64,000 nt of DNA from positions 22,444,001 through 22,508,000 of the forward strand of contig CM041465.1 of the NCBI GenBank assembly GCA_023213395.1. The letters are read 5' to 3'. The stretch comes from Cycas panzhihuaensis. Taxonomy: Eukaryota; Cycadophyta. A program made the translations under genes and the position numbers. A model generated the notes under the pieces. It was not told the DNA's origin. It searched no databases and was given only the letters and a program-made list of their open reading frames with translations. How positions within the stretch are numbered: position 1 is the first letter of the stretch; each line of letters opens with the position of its first letter. Of the stretch, positions 45,932 through 57,257 are shown in pieces.

Positions 45932-48271
45932 ATGGCGACAGCCAGGCTGGATCCAGTGAGTGGATCCCATGAAACCCATCCCATTTTGAAGTTTTAATTT
46001 CAGTGGTTTTTTGTTGATTTTTATGTAGTTTTGGGCCCCATATGGGTAAATAATGACCTCTCGAAGTCCAAATTAGACCCAGAAAGAGGGGGGACCTGGG
46101 CATTAGGTAGCCCTGGTTCTAGTGGGCCCCACAGAGGTCCACCCAAATTTTTTTTTTTTGTTTTTTGGGCAGAAACCCCCCCCTTTTGAGGGGGTGCCAT
46201 TCATACCATGGCAAAGATCGTGGTACCGCGATCTTTACCGCGGGGTCCCGATCGCCGCAGGACCCGAGCTAAGCTCTACAGTACCACAGAGTTTAGCATG
46301 GTATGAAGGTAAACCTACAGAAAAAAGAAGATGGGGGGCCAAGAGGCCCCAAGTCTCAATTAGACAGAGCTAAGAGATAGTCAGAAGGGTAGAGAACTGA
46401 CATGAGCTTGATTTTAACTAGTTTTTGTGGTGTTGACAGGCTATTATCGTAGTAGATAACCGTGAGAACATAGGGATGGCGATGCTTAGCTTTATCGAGA
46501 TGATGTCCAGGGAGGACAAGGGGGTCCTATAGAGGTGTGGCATGTTGAAGGCCCTGAAGACACCTTAATACACGTTGGACCAAAGATTGTTAATTGATAT
46601 CGTATCACACTGGGACCGGAGGAGGCATGTTTTCCACCTACCCCAGGTGGGAGACATGACAGTGACACCGAGGGATATCAGGTAGATACTGGGAGTACTG
46701 GTGACTAGGAGGCTAGTTGTACTAGGAGCGCTGCCTAGCAATGAGGTAGCACACTGAGAGGCAGCAGTGTTTTTCATAGGGGCAGACAAATGGGAGAGGA
46801 GAGGGGTTCCTCTCTAGACCATGGTTATGTCTAGAGTTCCTCGTATGAGGAAACTCATCACATTGTGCATTATGTTCTGGATTTCCTAGAAACAAAATTA
46901 TAGGGACATCCTGGGGGGATGGATGGATGCGGTGCACCGTTGTGAGGCCAGTGAGAGGATGGATTGGGCCACCCTAATAGCGGTGAACCTCGTCGCATAG
47001 CTGGATGCTATCAAGATGACAGGCAGGAGAGGACTATCATATAGCATGTTGCTACAGTGTTGGTTCTTCGATCATTTTAGAGCAGTGGCACCAACGGGGG
47101 GACCACACCCTATTGCAGAGTGGGCCCCGATGGTCCATAGGTGGCAGACCAGGCTGAGGGGGACAGAGCATCAAGCCCATGTCTGACATTCAGTGGAGGC
47201 TACATCGTTGGACCTCCTCACTATGATGGATTACGTGGTAGATCTGTATAGGGTAGTGAGGTGGGATAGTGACGATAAGGCAAGTGGAGTAGGGGTACTC
47301 CCAAGTGATGATGATGATGATGGAGATGGAGGAGATGGGGCCACCCCGTCACGACCTGTGGGAGAGGCAAGCCTATTGGGGATAGCAGGAAGAGTAGTAA
47401 GGCCATCAGGGATTGCCGGTGGAGAGGTAGGCCCATCAGGGGTTACAGAGGAGAGTAGGGGGGCAGTGACGAGGGCCCGCAGGCTATGGATCGTGAGGAG
47501 ATCCGGAGAGGTAACAACTGAGCCAATCCCAGTGAGGAGAGAGGCCCAAGAAGAGGTGGTACCTGAGGAGGAGGTACCAGCAGCTGGCGGGGAGCCATGA
47601 GCAGAGGCTATCACATGGGCAGAGGAGCTAGCAGTCGCAACAGATGAGGCCTAACCATTTCCCATCATTTAATAACCAGATAGATAGTTTGATTTGGTTT
47701 TATTTTGGTATGCAGTTGGATATATACTAACATATGGTATGTTGGATTTGCAGGTACCACAGGGATCCAACGGTTAGTGGAGGCTATGGTGAGGGAGATG
47801 TTCCCTCAGGTATACGCAATGGGGCAACTGCCCATCCAGATCGAGGATGCACCTAGATCAGCAGGTGCCCACATGACAGCATTTGCCGTGTTGGCGAGGG
47901 TGAGAGACATCTAGGCTGCAGAGTCCCAAGAGAAAATAACATTCAGGGGACAGATGTAGTGGGAGCCAGATGAGGCTTGGAGCATGCGAGATGTATTACA
48001 AAGTCACGTATAGGCACTAGAGGCCAAGGGCAGAGCCGGAGGGGATATGGGGAGTCATATCCAAGTGGTGATACTAGAGGAGAGACTCTGAGGGATAGAG
48101 GAGAGGTTGCACCTCATAGAGGTGGAGCAGGATCATATCCAAGTGTGATACGATCAACTGGTCAAGGATATGGCAGCGTCAAGGTCAGCACAGAGTAGGA
48201 CTCAGATCCATATGGCAGTGACGACCTCGAGGAGGTCACAAGACGAGGGGAGCAAGGCAGGGAACTTGTAG
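45932..48271 (+). pseudogene. T8 antisense PMD-like gene (3 exons)
   Basis: Gene on the strand opposite to gag. Exon 1 (45932-45955) is MATARLDP followed by donor GTGAGT. Intron 1 ends GTTGACAG and exon 2 starts at 46440 (AIIVVDNRENIGMAMLSFIE). Exon 2 has a PMD-like region with LLIDIVSHWDRRRHVFHLP, GDMTVTPRDI, ILGVLV, then MDWATLIAVNLVA and SMLLQCWFFDHFRAVAP; these match in order the plant mobile domain pattern (W..H.FHLP.GE.T.TL.DV..ILGL, then an LLQ.W motif). An acidic Asp/Gly-rich stretch (47305-47340) and Glu-rich end follow. Exon 3 from 47754 encodes LVEAMVREMFPQVYAMGQLP and a probable coiled coil (ILEERL.GIEERLHLIEVEQ). The intron 2 donor is unclear. Stops are nearly all TAG or TGA. The protein's role is unknown. 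Confidence 0.75.
46200..46307. promoter_or_regulatory. Hairpin and palindrome array in intron 1 of T8 PMD-like gene
   Basis: A 108-bp block bounded by perfect 11-bp inverted repeats TTCATACCATG (46200-46210) and CATGGTATGAA (46297-46307). Inside are GGTACC at 46222 within AAAGATCG...CGATCTTT (46214-46237), GGTCCC at 46244, and AGTACC at 46280 within a second inverted repeat (GCTAAGCTCT and AGAGTTTAGC). It is the intron counterpart of the LTR array. Confidence 0.8.
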
Positions 48272-48995
48272 AGACCCAAGAGGAGTCTTGGAGGGATGTG
48301 GTCCCCAGGAGAGGGATCACACAGACCAAGAGATGATACCCTAGGAGCGGGACAACAATAGTTTAGGACATATATATTTGATTTTGACAGGGAAAAGCAC
48401 GGGCCTCCAGGGGGTCATATATATATAGTTATATGATTGTACCCCCCTACAAGGACACCGGCTTCCCATATGTACGATGTGACATATGATTTTGATGTAT
48501 ATATATATACAGGGTAATTGATACCCCATTTTGATAAGAGATGATGTGTATATCATGTGTGGTAGGTGACATGTATGTTTTGTTATGTATGTTATAGATG
48601 CTTGGTTATATGATGCACGTATTTCCTTCCATACATGGCCATATATCTAACAGGAGCACACATGACCACTATGAGTAGAGGTGATAGACATATGTGGGGT
48701 TAGAAATAGGGTGACATGCATGTCCATGGAGGAGCATAGCAGGAGATACGAAGGGAATACCAGGTAAGAGAGGGGGGAGTAACGATACTCTAGAGTGTTG
48801 TCCTAACTGGGGGATGCCTAAATAGGAAGACAAAAGTCCCAAAAGGATATGGGAATGCGAGTTCCGCAAGAGGAACTAGAAAGAAAAAGAGGAGGCCATC
48901 CTAAGTTGTCATTCCATCCGTGGTTGGGAGAAATGAGAACAACTCAAGATGGTGGTTTAGGCTCATTTTGGAGCGTGGGTGAAGTGACAACAAGG
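48272..48995. other. T8 convergent intergenic region
   Basis: About 0.7 kb between the end of the PMD-like gene (plus) and the stop of the gag-protease-integrase frame (minus). AT-rich stretches (TATATATATATA near 48420 and 48500); no coding signal. Confidence 0.6.
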
Positions 48996-51900
48996 TCATG
49001 AGTAAAACTTCTTAAGGAATTTCCTATTAACAGCTTTCTCAAATTTAAGACCTTCCATGGTGGTAATCTTATAAGTACCATTACCGAGGATCTCGATAAT
49101 GACAAAAGGGCCAACCCATCTAGGTTTGAATTTGGTCAAATGGTCATGAAGATATTCTAATTTGAGGACATAGTCCCTGGGAAACAAAGGAAAGGAACAA
49201 AGATGTTTATCATAGGTCCTTTGTGAGTGATCTTTGGATGCCAGGTTAGCTTGATAAGTGGCTAAACATCTCTTATCCAAAGCTTCAAGGTCTAAAAGGT
49301 GAGCCTGGCGGATCGACTCCTTATCGATGAGACCTAGAAGAGAGACCTGCAGGAAAGGGATCTGCACTAGGTTGGGTGCAGAGCCCGCTAGGTGCTCGAG
49401 TAAGGCTTCATCATCCTTGAAGTAATCCACCCAATGGATGACCTTACTCCGAGTAGATAAAGTACTAGAGGAAGTGGGGGCAACGGGACCATGATGGTCG
49501 TCAGGTTGCCCGACATCCTCGACAGACTCTAAGGGAGAGTCAAGAAGGGGCTCCTTGGAAGGATCAAAAGGCAGTTCTTCAAAGCCATCACCTATGGGAG
49601 GTGATGAAGAGGAAGAACTGATGACGGACAAGTCAACACGAGTAATGACATGCGACACATAGGAGTGGCTAGTCTCACCAATGAAAGAGGTTCTAGATGG
49701 GGATCTAGAATGGGATGGGTTCGACCTACTGGTGCAGAGGAAAGAGATGGGGTGGAGACAATCCTCATCCTCATCGTGTGACTTATCATCATTAAATGAG
49801 GTGAGGTACCCATAGCTCCTAACGCCAATAGGAGCGAAACGCGTGAGACTAGGAAAAGAAGATGTGGGGTCTTCTTTAGACGGATTGGGTATACCAATGG
49901 AGCAAGATGAGACATGAGTAGAAGGGCCTTGGCTTACTTAATTGACAGGATGGGCTTGTTTGGTAAGTGGGCGTTCGCAGGGAATAACCTTCATTCATCC
50001 ATCGTAGATGAATTTAAGTTGTTCCTAGAGAGTCGAATACACGACTCCCATCTTGTCAAGCCATGGTTGACCTAAGAGAAGGTTGTAGTCGATGTCAACG
50101 TTGAGGACTACAACATCAACTAGGATAGTCTTACCCTCGAGGGTGAGCGAAATCGCGATAGATCCCAATGGGGTCTTCTCACTACTATCATAACCTTGGC
50201 ATCGCCATGGAAGAGGTTCCAAGGTAGAAATACCAAGCTCTTGCATGACACGCAAGGGCATGGCATTCACAGAAGAACCGTTGTCGACAACAGTCCTTCA
50301 CAGGGTATAATCAAGTGTATCGATGGTAATAGTGAATGGGAAGTTCCACTGACATTCCCTTTCACATGCGGGAGGAAGGTCCTTAGGATCAAAAGAAACA
50401 ATGAGTTCACGACTTTGGGTGACGTCCAAAGCATAGACGGGTGTGTCATTCAATCCTAAAGCTTCCAAGAGGAGAGCTCACTGCTCGGGATAACTCCTCA
50501 AAACATCCATCAAGGACATTCCTACAGCAATGGTATGAAGCTCATCCATGATGGAGAAAGGCTTACCCTTGGCGGTAGGTTGGGTAAGTGCCCTTTAAAA
50601 ATCGTAATGACCCGGGTGCATAGGAATGGCCTTGGCAAAGACAGGTACTTTCAAAGGAGGGTTCTCTTGAAGAGGATCAGAAGGAGTAGAGGAAGAAGCA
50701 TTGGCTGCTTCTTTAGTAGCTTGAGATCAGGTAAGGGAATACGAAGGAGTAGTCCCAATCATTTAGATCACCTTCTTCCCCTTGTTCCAGGGCTGCGAAG
50801 GTGATGGGGTACGACGGTTAGGGGAATAGGAGGAAGAGGACGAATCTCAGGCACCCTTCCTTTTATAATATGAAGGATAGGAATTTGGCGATCTTCCTCG
50901 GTTCTAGTTATTCTTAGATTGAGTATTACGATCATGTTCCCCATGTTTGGGAAACAGATCTTTATGAATTGGTTGGTCTAAATTAGGCCTTGAGGCCCGT
51001 TTAGAGGAGGAGTCACATCGAGAGGCATCCTTGGGATGTTGGGCTCTACAACGTGAGTCATCGTGGAAGCACTCCCCACGAATGGAGTACCACTTCTTCT
51101 CAAGTAAGGGATCTATCTTCCTCATTTGAGAGGACTTGGTATTTCCATTCATGGGGAGGGAAGCTTGGGTTGCTTATTGAATTTGTTTATTGGATGTTGG
51201 AGATGAAGGAGCTTGTAACTTGATTTCCTTCATCGTACGTTTGAACGAACGTATGGCAAATGTGAGCAGATCTAAAGTCTTCTTAGTTGGATGAGAAGAG
51301 GATTTAGAAGATTATTGATATTTAGTATCTTTGCTTGGAGGTGGTGCCTCACATCCCTGTGAGGGCTTGAGAGGCTTCTTGAGTTTGGCTTGGATCTAAA
51401 TAGCCTCCAACGCTAAGCACTTGGCAATTGTAGAGTCATATGTAGTTGCCCCCATTTTAAGGACTTCCACATATACTTGGGGACGAAGTGCGTTAACGAA
51501 AAGGTCTCTCTTCAACTCCTTAGGCAACATGGCCTTGGTGGAGTGAAGAAGGTCATGGAATCATCATACAATGTCACGATTCATCTCATCATGACCTTGT
51601 TTGAGCGATAGGAGGGATTTCATTCCGCTCTCAAATGGGTGAGCTACATCAAAGTAGTTGATAAATTTGTCCATCAATTGCTGGAATGAAAAGATAGAGT
51701 GGGTAGGGAGGCAATAAAACCACTTAAGGGCATCACCCTATAAAGATCGTGGAAATAAATTCATTAAGATATGGTCACAAGCCTAGTAATTAATACATAC
51801 CATAGAAAAACTACGCATGTGTTATGCTGGGTCTTGCGACGAAGTTCCATCAAATCTAGGAACTTCAGGAGGATGAGGTGGCAAATTAGTTCTTAATGCC

Positions 51901-53060
51901 TCAATAGATAAAGGTGTTGATCTATAGTCCATGAAGGGACGTACCCTCACCTGGACTATAGGATCAATGAATGATGTAGTAGGTAGTGAGCAAGGAATGG
52001 ACGAGGGTGGCAAACCCATCCCTCCTTGAGGAAATGCCCCTTGCTAGAAGGGGGCTTAAGGATAAGTGTCTTGAAAGGGAGTCGAGTTCCCTTACGAAGG
52101 CACGACAAAAGGGACTATGCTAGATGGCAGAAAAGGGGGATGTGGAACCGAGTTTTGCCCATATGGGCCACCCATAGGTGGGGCAATCCCATATGGGTGT
52201 AGCGGGTCCACTCCATAAGCTGGGAAGTGGTTCCCTATACCCTGCCCCCAAGGTTGAGAAGTGTAACCTGGGGGTATGTAAAAGGAAGGGCCAACATGTT
52301 GGTTTTGAGGATACGTAGGAGTGGGTCCCACATGACTAATGGCTAAAGAGTTAGTAGGACTGATAGGCCTACTAGAGAAAGTATGCACGACACTAGGGGA
52401 TGGCATATTAGTTTGGCTAGGAAAGGGTATGATAACCTTCAACTGAGGGAAAGACATACCACGAAAAGGTCCCAAAGCACTAAGACCTTAGCGAGGGATA
52501 GAAGGTGCAACATGCGTTCCCGAAATAGTAACAAGGATGGAACAAGATAAATATGTAGGTATAAAAGGATTGGTTGTTATAGGAAGAGTAGGTGAGGATG
52601 AAGAAAGTGGGGGAGGAGCAGACGAGGAAGAGGCTCCTCCACAGAAGGCATTTTCAAACCCTCTAGGACATGGTTGAAAATGAGCAGCATGATGGCACTT
52701 ATTAAAAGCTTCAACCACGTCAGCGGGAGGGGTATCTGCATGCTCGTAAGAGGTAGACGGGACCTCAAACGAAGTAGATCCCTCATGACGTTCCTCATAA
52801 GAATCACCAACTGAGTGGTAAATCTCAAGAGGAAAGGATCCTTCTATTGCATGAGTAGAAGGATGGGCGTCAAGCAGGTGATGTTCGTCACCCGGATAGT
52901 AAATAGGATCATCACCCTCCTGGGTGGATCCTAGAATAAAAGAGGGAAACTCATAAGTTCCTAAGGCTAAGGTGTGGTAGGCCCAATCAGAAGGGTATCC
53001 TTCCATAATCGAATTGGAATCTGATGATGGAAGAGGATGATACCTGGGATCTTCTAACAA
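48996..53060 (-). pseudogene. T8 gag-protease-integrase tail, one frame
   Basis: A single reading frame of about 1,355 codons with roughly twenty stops but no net frameshift. N-terminal proline-rich part (53060-52092), gag capsid-like region (about 51740-51400: ALKWFYCLP, FINYFDVAHPFESGMKSLL, LKMGATTYDSTIAKCLALEA), a possible metal-binding CFHDDSRC (51070), spacer KGKPFSIMDELHTIA, aspartic protease (50300-50020: TVVDNGSSVNAMP, YNLLLGQPWLDKM), acidic linker with DYFKDDEALLEHLAGSAPN, then directly the integrase C-terminus (LVQIPFLQVSLLGLIDKES, LLDLEALDKR, KPRWVGPFVIIEIL, LKKFYS, stop 48996). T5 shows that RT normally follows the linker, so RT, RNase H and the integrase core were lost in an in-frame deletion near 49375. 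The start codon is uncertain: the conserved frame extends a little upstream of 53060. Confidence 0.88.
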
Positions 53061-53247
53061 TGGGGGTAAGCCACATAAATGACAAGAAAAGCATTACATA
53101 CAAAGCCAACTACCACTTTAGGAGAAAGAAAGGATGACAAAGAGTGCACGTTGGGGGCTGCCCAATGAAGGAAATGAAGTGGGATGAACCACAAGCAAGT
53201 AGCAATACCAACATAAAAGAGTAGAGACTAGCTCCCTTACTAGCATA

Positions 53248-53265
53248 TCCCTAGTATGGTCACCA
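53248..53265 (-). other. Primer binding site of T8
   Basis: Minus-strand TGGTGACCATACTAGGGA, one base from the 5' LTR. Confidence 0.88.
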
Positions 53266-53266
53266 G

Positions 53267-55985
53267 TGGATGCGCGTCTATAGGAAAGCTACCTAACTGA
53301 GTAGGAATAGTGAGGGTGGTCAATGGCACTATCAAGTGTAGATAAGAACCTACAATCAAGGCAAATACCACACAGGGCGCCCCATACGCCGAAGCGCAAG
53401 TTCGGTATCTGCGGATGGTACTTAGCTACTAAAAGGCAATTCCCCACTTCCACTAAGAGAAGGAGAGGCAGAAGAATGGCCGAGATAGATCTTGAAAAAG
53501 GGTCCTCCCACCCTTGGGTGGCCAGAAGGGAAGGGAGAGAAACCCTCAAGGGCTCCCTGTAGCAGAGGGAAACAAGTAGGTGAATAACGTACGATTAAGG
53601 GTCCCTTCGTTGCTCAGACGAGTGGAGGAAACCAAGGGGAAATGTGAAGAGTAATCAAAGGGATGAAGGTGCCCAAGGCACATAAGCAAACAGAGCAAAA
53701 CTAAGGCAAGCTAAGATGGCAAGGGAAAAGCTTACAAACTAGAGGGAAAAGGTTGGGAGGAAGGTCTTCCTAAAACCTTCTCCTATACTAGATATGATGT
53801 ACAAAGGTGCTAAACCGAATGTAAACCAAAAGAAAAATCAATTTCCCTTTTCCTTTTAAGTGGTTTAATTACTACCATGCAAAATCTTCTAAAGGGAAGA
53901 AAATGAAATGAAGCGAGAATACATACCTAGAATGAAGACGCGATCGAAGCAGTAATGCTCCTACAAGGTGTCCAAAGTCGCTCCATGAAGCACGGCGAAA
54001 GAGGGGTCACGGTAAGGCAAAGCATGGGGCTTCCTTACTTTCCCCAGAAGCGACACTAGAGTGCCAAGAAAGGAAAAAAGGAAAGTAATAATAGAAAATG
54101 AAGTGCTACAATAAATATGAGTACATGCACTTACCCGAGAGAGAGTAGAAGGGATAAGTCCTTTACGTCCTCTATGTACCTGCAAGTAAGTGAGAATGTC
54201 CCTTTCTAGAGAAAGGGTGCTAGTAATACAAAGTGGAATCCTAACAACACATGTATGTATGTACCAAACATAGGCTTCTATACATATATGTTAGCATTCA
54301 TGAACCACAAGATTGCAATAATAAACTATGATGAAAACTATCCAAATGAATGGTGGATAAGTTGGTAAGCCTCAGAGTGGCCCACCTCCCATAAAGAGCA
54401 ACTCTACCTTCCCTTAAGAAGCCATAAGGCAGTGAGGATAGGGCTATACAAAGGGCTGCAAATGGAGATAATACGAGCATAAGGAAGCTCAAAGAGATTC
54501 CCAGTAAACCGAGTACTATAGGAAGCAAATTGGGTTGCTAAGGACAAGGTTGAGCTTGGTACAAGTAGCTGAGGCTTATGTGTTGCCTGGAATGAAGATA
54601 CAAGCCTACAAACCAGCATTGCAATAGGTCTAAATGCTAATTTTAGTGGCTAGAAATAGGCTTCTAACCCTTAGCCCCACTCCAGGAGTAGCACAGGGAC
54701 AAAGAGGAAGGTTTAGAGGGCGGGAGCCTCTTAGGGAGCATGAGGGAGGTGCAGAAACCACCCAGCTCTATCCTAAACCTTATGCAACCCTCTTTAGCCA
54801 CTATCCTAGGTGTGAAATGTAGGAAAAGTAGCCTAAATAGTAGGGAAAACAATCCAAGACAAGGCAAGAAATAACCTCCAAAAGCAAGACAAGACAAGCT
54901 AGAACAAACCATACAAAATTGGGCATAAACTGGGCAAGGAAAGACCTTAGACCAATAAATACCTCTGGAGAAGACGGGAGGTGTTTGCCTCTATCAAAAC
55001 CTACTAAGAAGGGGCTGAGAAATCTGAAGAAAAGCTAGAGTGCAACAGGTATGGAGCCCCTGCTAAGATGGCTGAAGGAAAAATCCTACACTTGAGACCA
55101 CTTGATGGCTGCCTGGGCAAAAGAGGTCCTAGGAACTCTTCAGGGAGGCCCTCTTCAAGGCATGCAAGGGGCTATGAAGATGTCACAACCAAGCTAAAGG
55201 AGAGTTGGGCACTAGAGAGTGGTTGCAAGTCTTGGAATAATAATGGAGCAACAGAAGATAGTAGACAGTAGGGCATTTTTCCTTGTGATCCTTCCAAAAT
55301 GTGGTAAAAAGATCCTAAGAATGAGTTGGGTAAGACTTAAATACCCAACCCTAACCCTAATCGAGTGATTAGGGCACAACTGGCAGTGAGTTGAGTCATA
55401 AGACATATGGCAATTCAGAAATAAATGTGAGAATTTCCACGGCAGTTTTAAAAATAAGTCATGACAGTTGCACTGTAGTAAACTTCACGGTACCGTGGTA
55501 AACTTTGTGGTACCATAAAATTTACCGCGATGCAGGACTAGAGGCCAAAACTGGCCCAAACAGCCAGCCTGGGCTATGGACCAGTGACCTAAGAGGCTGA
55601 CAGGGGGGTGAGCCCACCTATCTAGAAGCAGACAAGTAGACAAATAATCTACAGGACACAACAATGGGACTTAAAGATGTGATAAGTCAACAAAACAATA
55701 ATGGGTCATCACACGGGCGAGCATGACATGAACCAAGTGGGTCTTAAGGTGAGTAGGGCAGAATGTGGGAAGTGATACAGCCACCATGGTGTCACACTCA
55801 CTAAGAATGTGCCCCTCGCTATAGTCATCATAGGCTAGATAGGTGTAGATGACAACAAGACCATCTATGAAATCATAGCATGCAAACAAGTATTCCTCAC
55901 AAAAGAAAACAGCAATAAGGTGAGAAACATACTTGCACTTACCTGAGTTGACCACTCTGTATCCATTCCCAGAGGCTGGGAAACA
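53267..55985 (-). repeat. 5' LTR of T8
   Basis: 2,719 bp, TGGATGCGCG to GGGAAACA on the plus strand, followed by target duplication GTAAG at 55986-55990. Confidence 0.93.
55470..55533. promoter_or_regulatory. 20-bp-pitch palindrome array in T8 5' LTR
   Basis: GGTACC at 55489 and 55509, 20 bp apart, within inverted ends GCACTGTAGTA (55470) and TACCGCGATGC (55523). Two former CpG steps have become TpG or CpA relative to the 3' LTR. Confidence 0.82.
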
Positions 55986-57257
55986 GTAAGTAATCCATCT
56001 TTGGAGGTTAGGGGAAGGTAAGGAAGTCCCTCCCTCCAACTCCAATGACTTTTATGGCAAGCAACTGAAATAAAAGCAGCAGTAATAACTTATGGGAACA
56101 TGTTATAAAGAGCGACAATGAAGGGGCACAAGGAAATGCAGGACTAGATGCTACAACTAGGTGCACACTTTCCTACACACCTTTCTCCTCCTCTCTTTCT
56201 CCCCCTAACCCACCTCTTTAATTCTAATGAAAAAACAAAATAAAGAAAAAGAAAAAGAATTAAAAGTTTCTCTCTAAATGTCATTTTCCTTCTATTGCAT
56301 GTCGTAAAGGGGAGGGAAATAAAGAAAGCATATCATTTTGCATTCATTTTTAGGGAATATTTATTACCTAAAAGAACCCAATCTTCCTCTTACTAAAAGA
56401 GGAAGTGTATCCACATAAGGTAACACCTTGTGTTGAACCCTTCCCTCTCCTTTTTCCATACTCATAGCCTTCATTGCATTCATTTATAGGTGAAAGAAAG
56501 TAAGGGGATAGATAGGAAAAGGTTGCACGTTATTTCATATGCTTACTTTGGTTTTTTATTTGTTTCCTTTCTTTGGTAGTAGCCATCTTTATTTAGAATT
56601 GAAATGCCACTATAAACCCACATAAACAAGACCAAACTTCACTTAACCATATAAGAGTTTGTAAACTCGAACACCTTTCCATTCTTTTTGGGAACCCAAG
56701 AAGACTTCATAACCTAATCGCCACGAGATGTTTGTAGCTTTCCTCCACCCTTCTTTCCATTGCATACCCACACCAACTTGCTCTTCTTATCACTAAAGAA
56801 GAGATTGTAACTTAATCACTTCTTACATAGTTATGACATTGTCTCTTTCTTAAGAGCTCAACACTTAAGGCCCTACCTTTTTCTTGATAAACTTCTAGGT
56901 TTCAAGTAGGCTTATCATAACTGCCTCTTGCCTTACTACCATTTCTCTCCTCCTTCACTTGCCTCCTTTTCTAAAAGGAGGTCTAGCCCATCTTCTCTCC
57001 CTCTAAGGATAGGAGAGCTCCCTCTTAGGCTATTCAACTATCTGAAGATGCCTCATTACCCAACTCAAACCAAGGAAGGTATTTGGAAGGAAGAGAAGGT
57101 TATTATGTTATTTGTAGGTCCCTGAACCTACATTTCGATGCGTGGATGCCCTTTGAGGGTAACCTATTCTTTCTTCAAGGTCTCTAGGCCCCTTTTTTAG
57201 CTATAGTAATTATCTAAAGGTCCTTATCCATAGTGATCCCCTAGAGGTGTGCTTCTA

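Larger units (their letters stand above)
41691..55985 (-). mobile_element. T8: complete 14.3-kb Tat-like element
   Basis: The only complete Tat-like element in the window: two LTRs of about 2.7 kb, perfect target duplication, primer site and polypurine tract, all in minus orientation. Order along the minus strand: 5' LTR, primer site, gag-protease-integrase tail as one frame, antisense PMD-like gene, stand-alone aRNH, polypurine tract, 3' LTR. RT, the pol RNase H and the integrase core are absent, so it is non-autonomous. Over the first 360 bp or so the LTRs differ at roughly one position in ten by eye. It keeps more CpG than T1-T7, which fits a younger insertion. Confidence 0.93.
37376..57257 (+). 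repeat. 3' LTR of T2, split by two insertions
   Basis: The LTR is in three pieces: 37376-37841, 40288-41690 and 55991-57257, about 3.1 kb when the insertions are disregarded, matching the other family LTRs. The first gap is S1, the second T8. A TATA-like GAATAAAACC is at 40676-40685. The last piece ends GCTTCTA and is followed at once by minus-strand PMD-like coding sequence of T1, so T2 was inserted into T1; the predicted target duplication is GCTAG (57258-57262). Confidence 0.88.

Noticed and set aside
47231-47614. 127-codon minus-strand Ser/Pro/His-rich ORF
   Set aside because: Complement of the acidic, Gly-rich segment of PMD-like exon 2; composition explains it.
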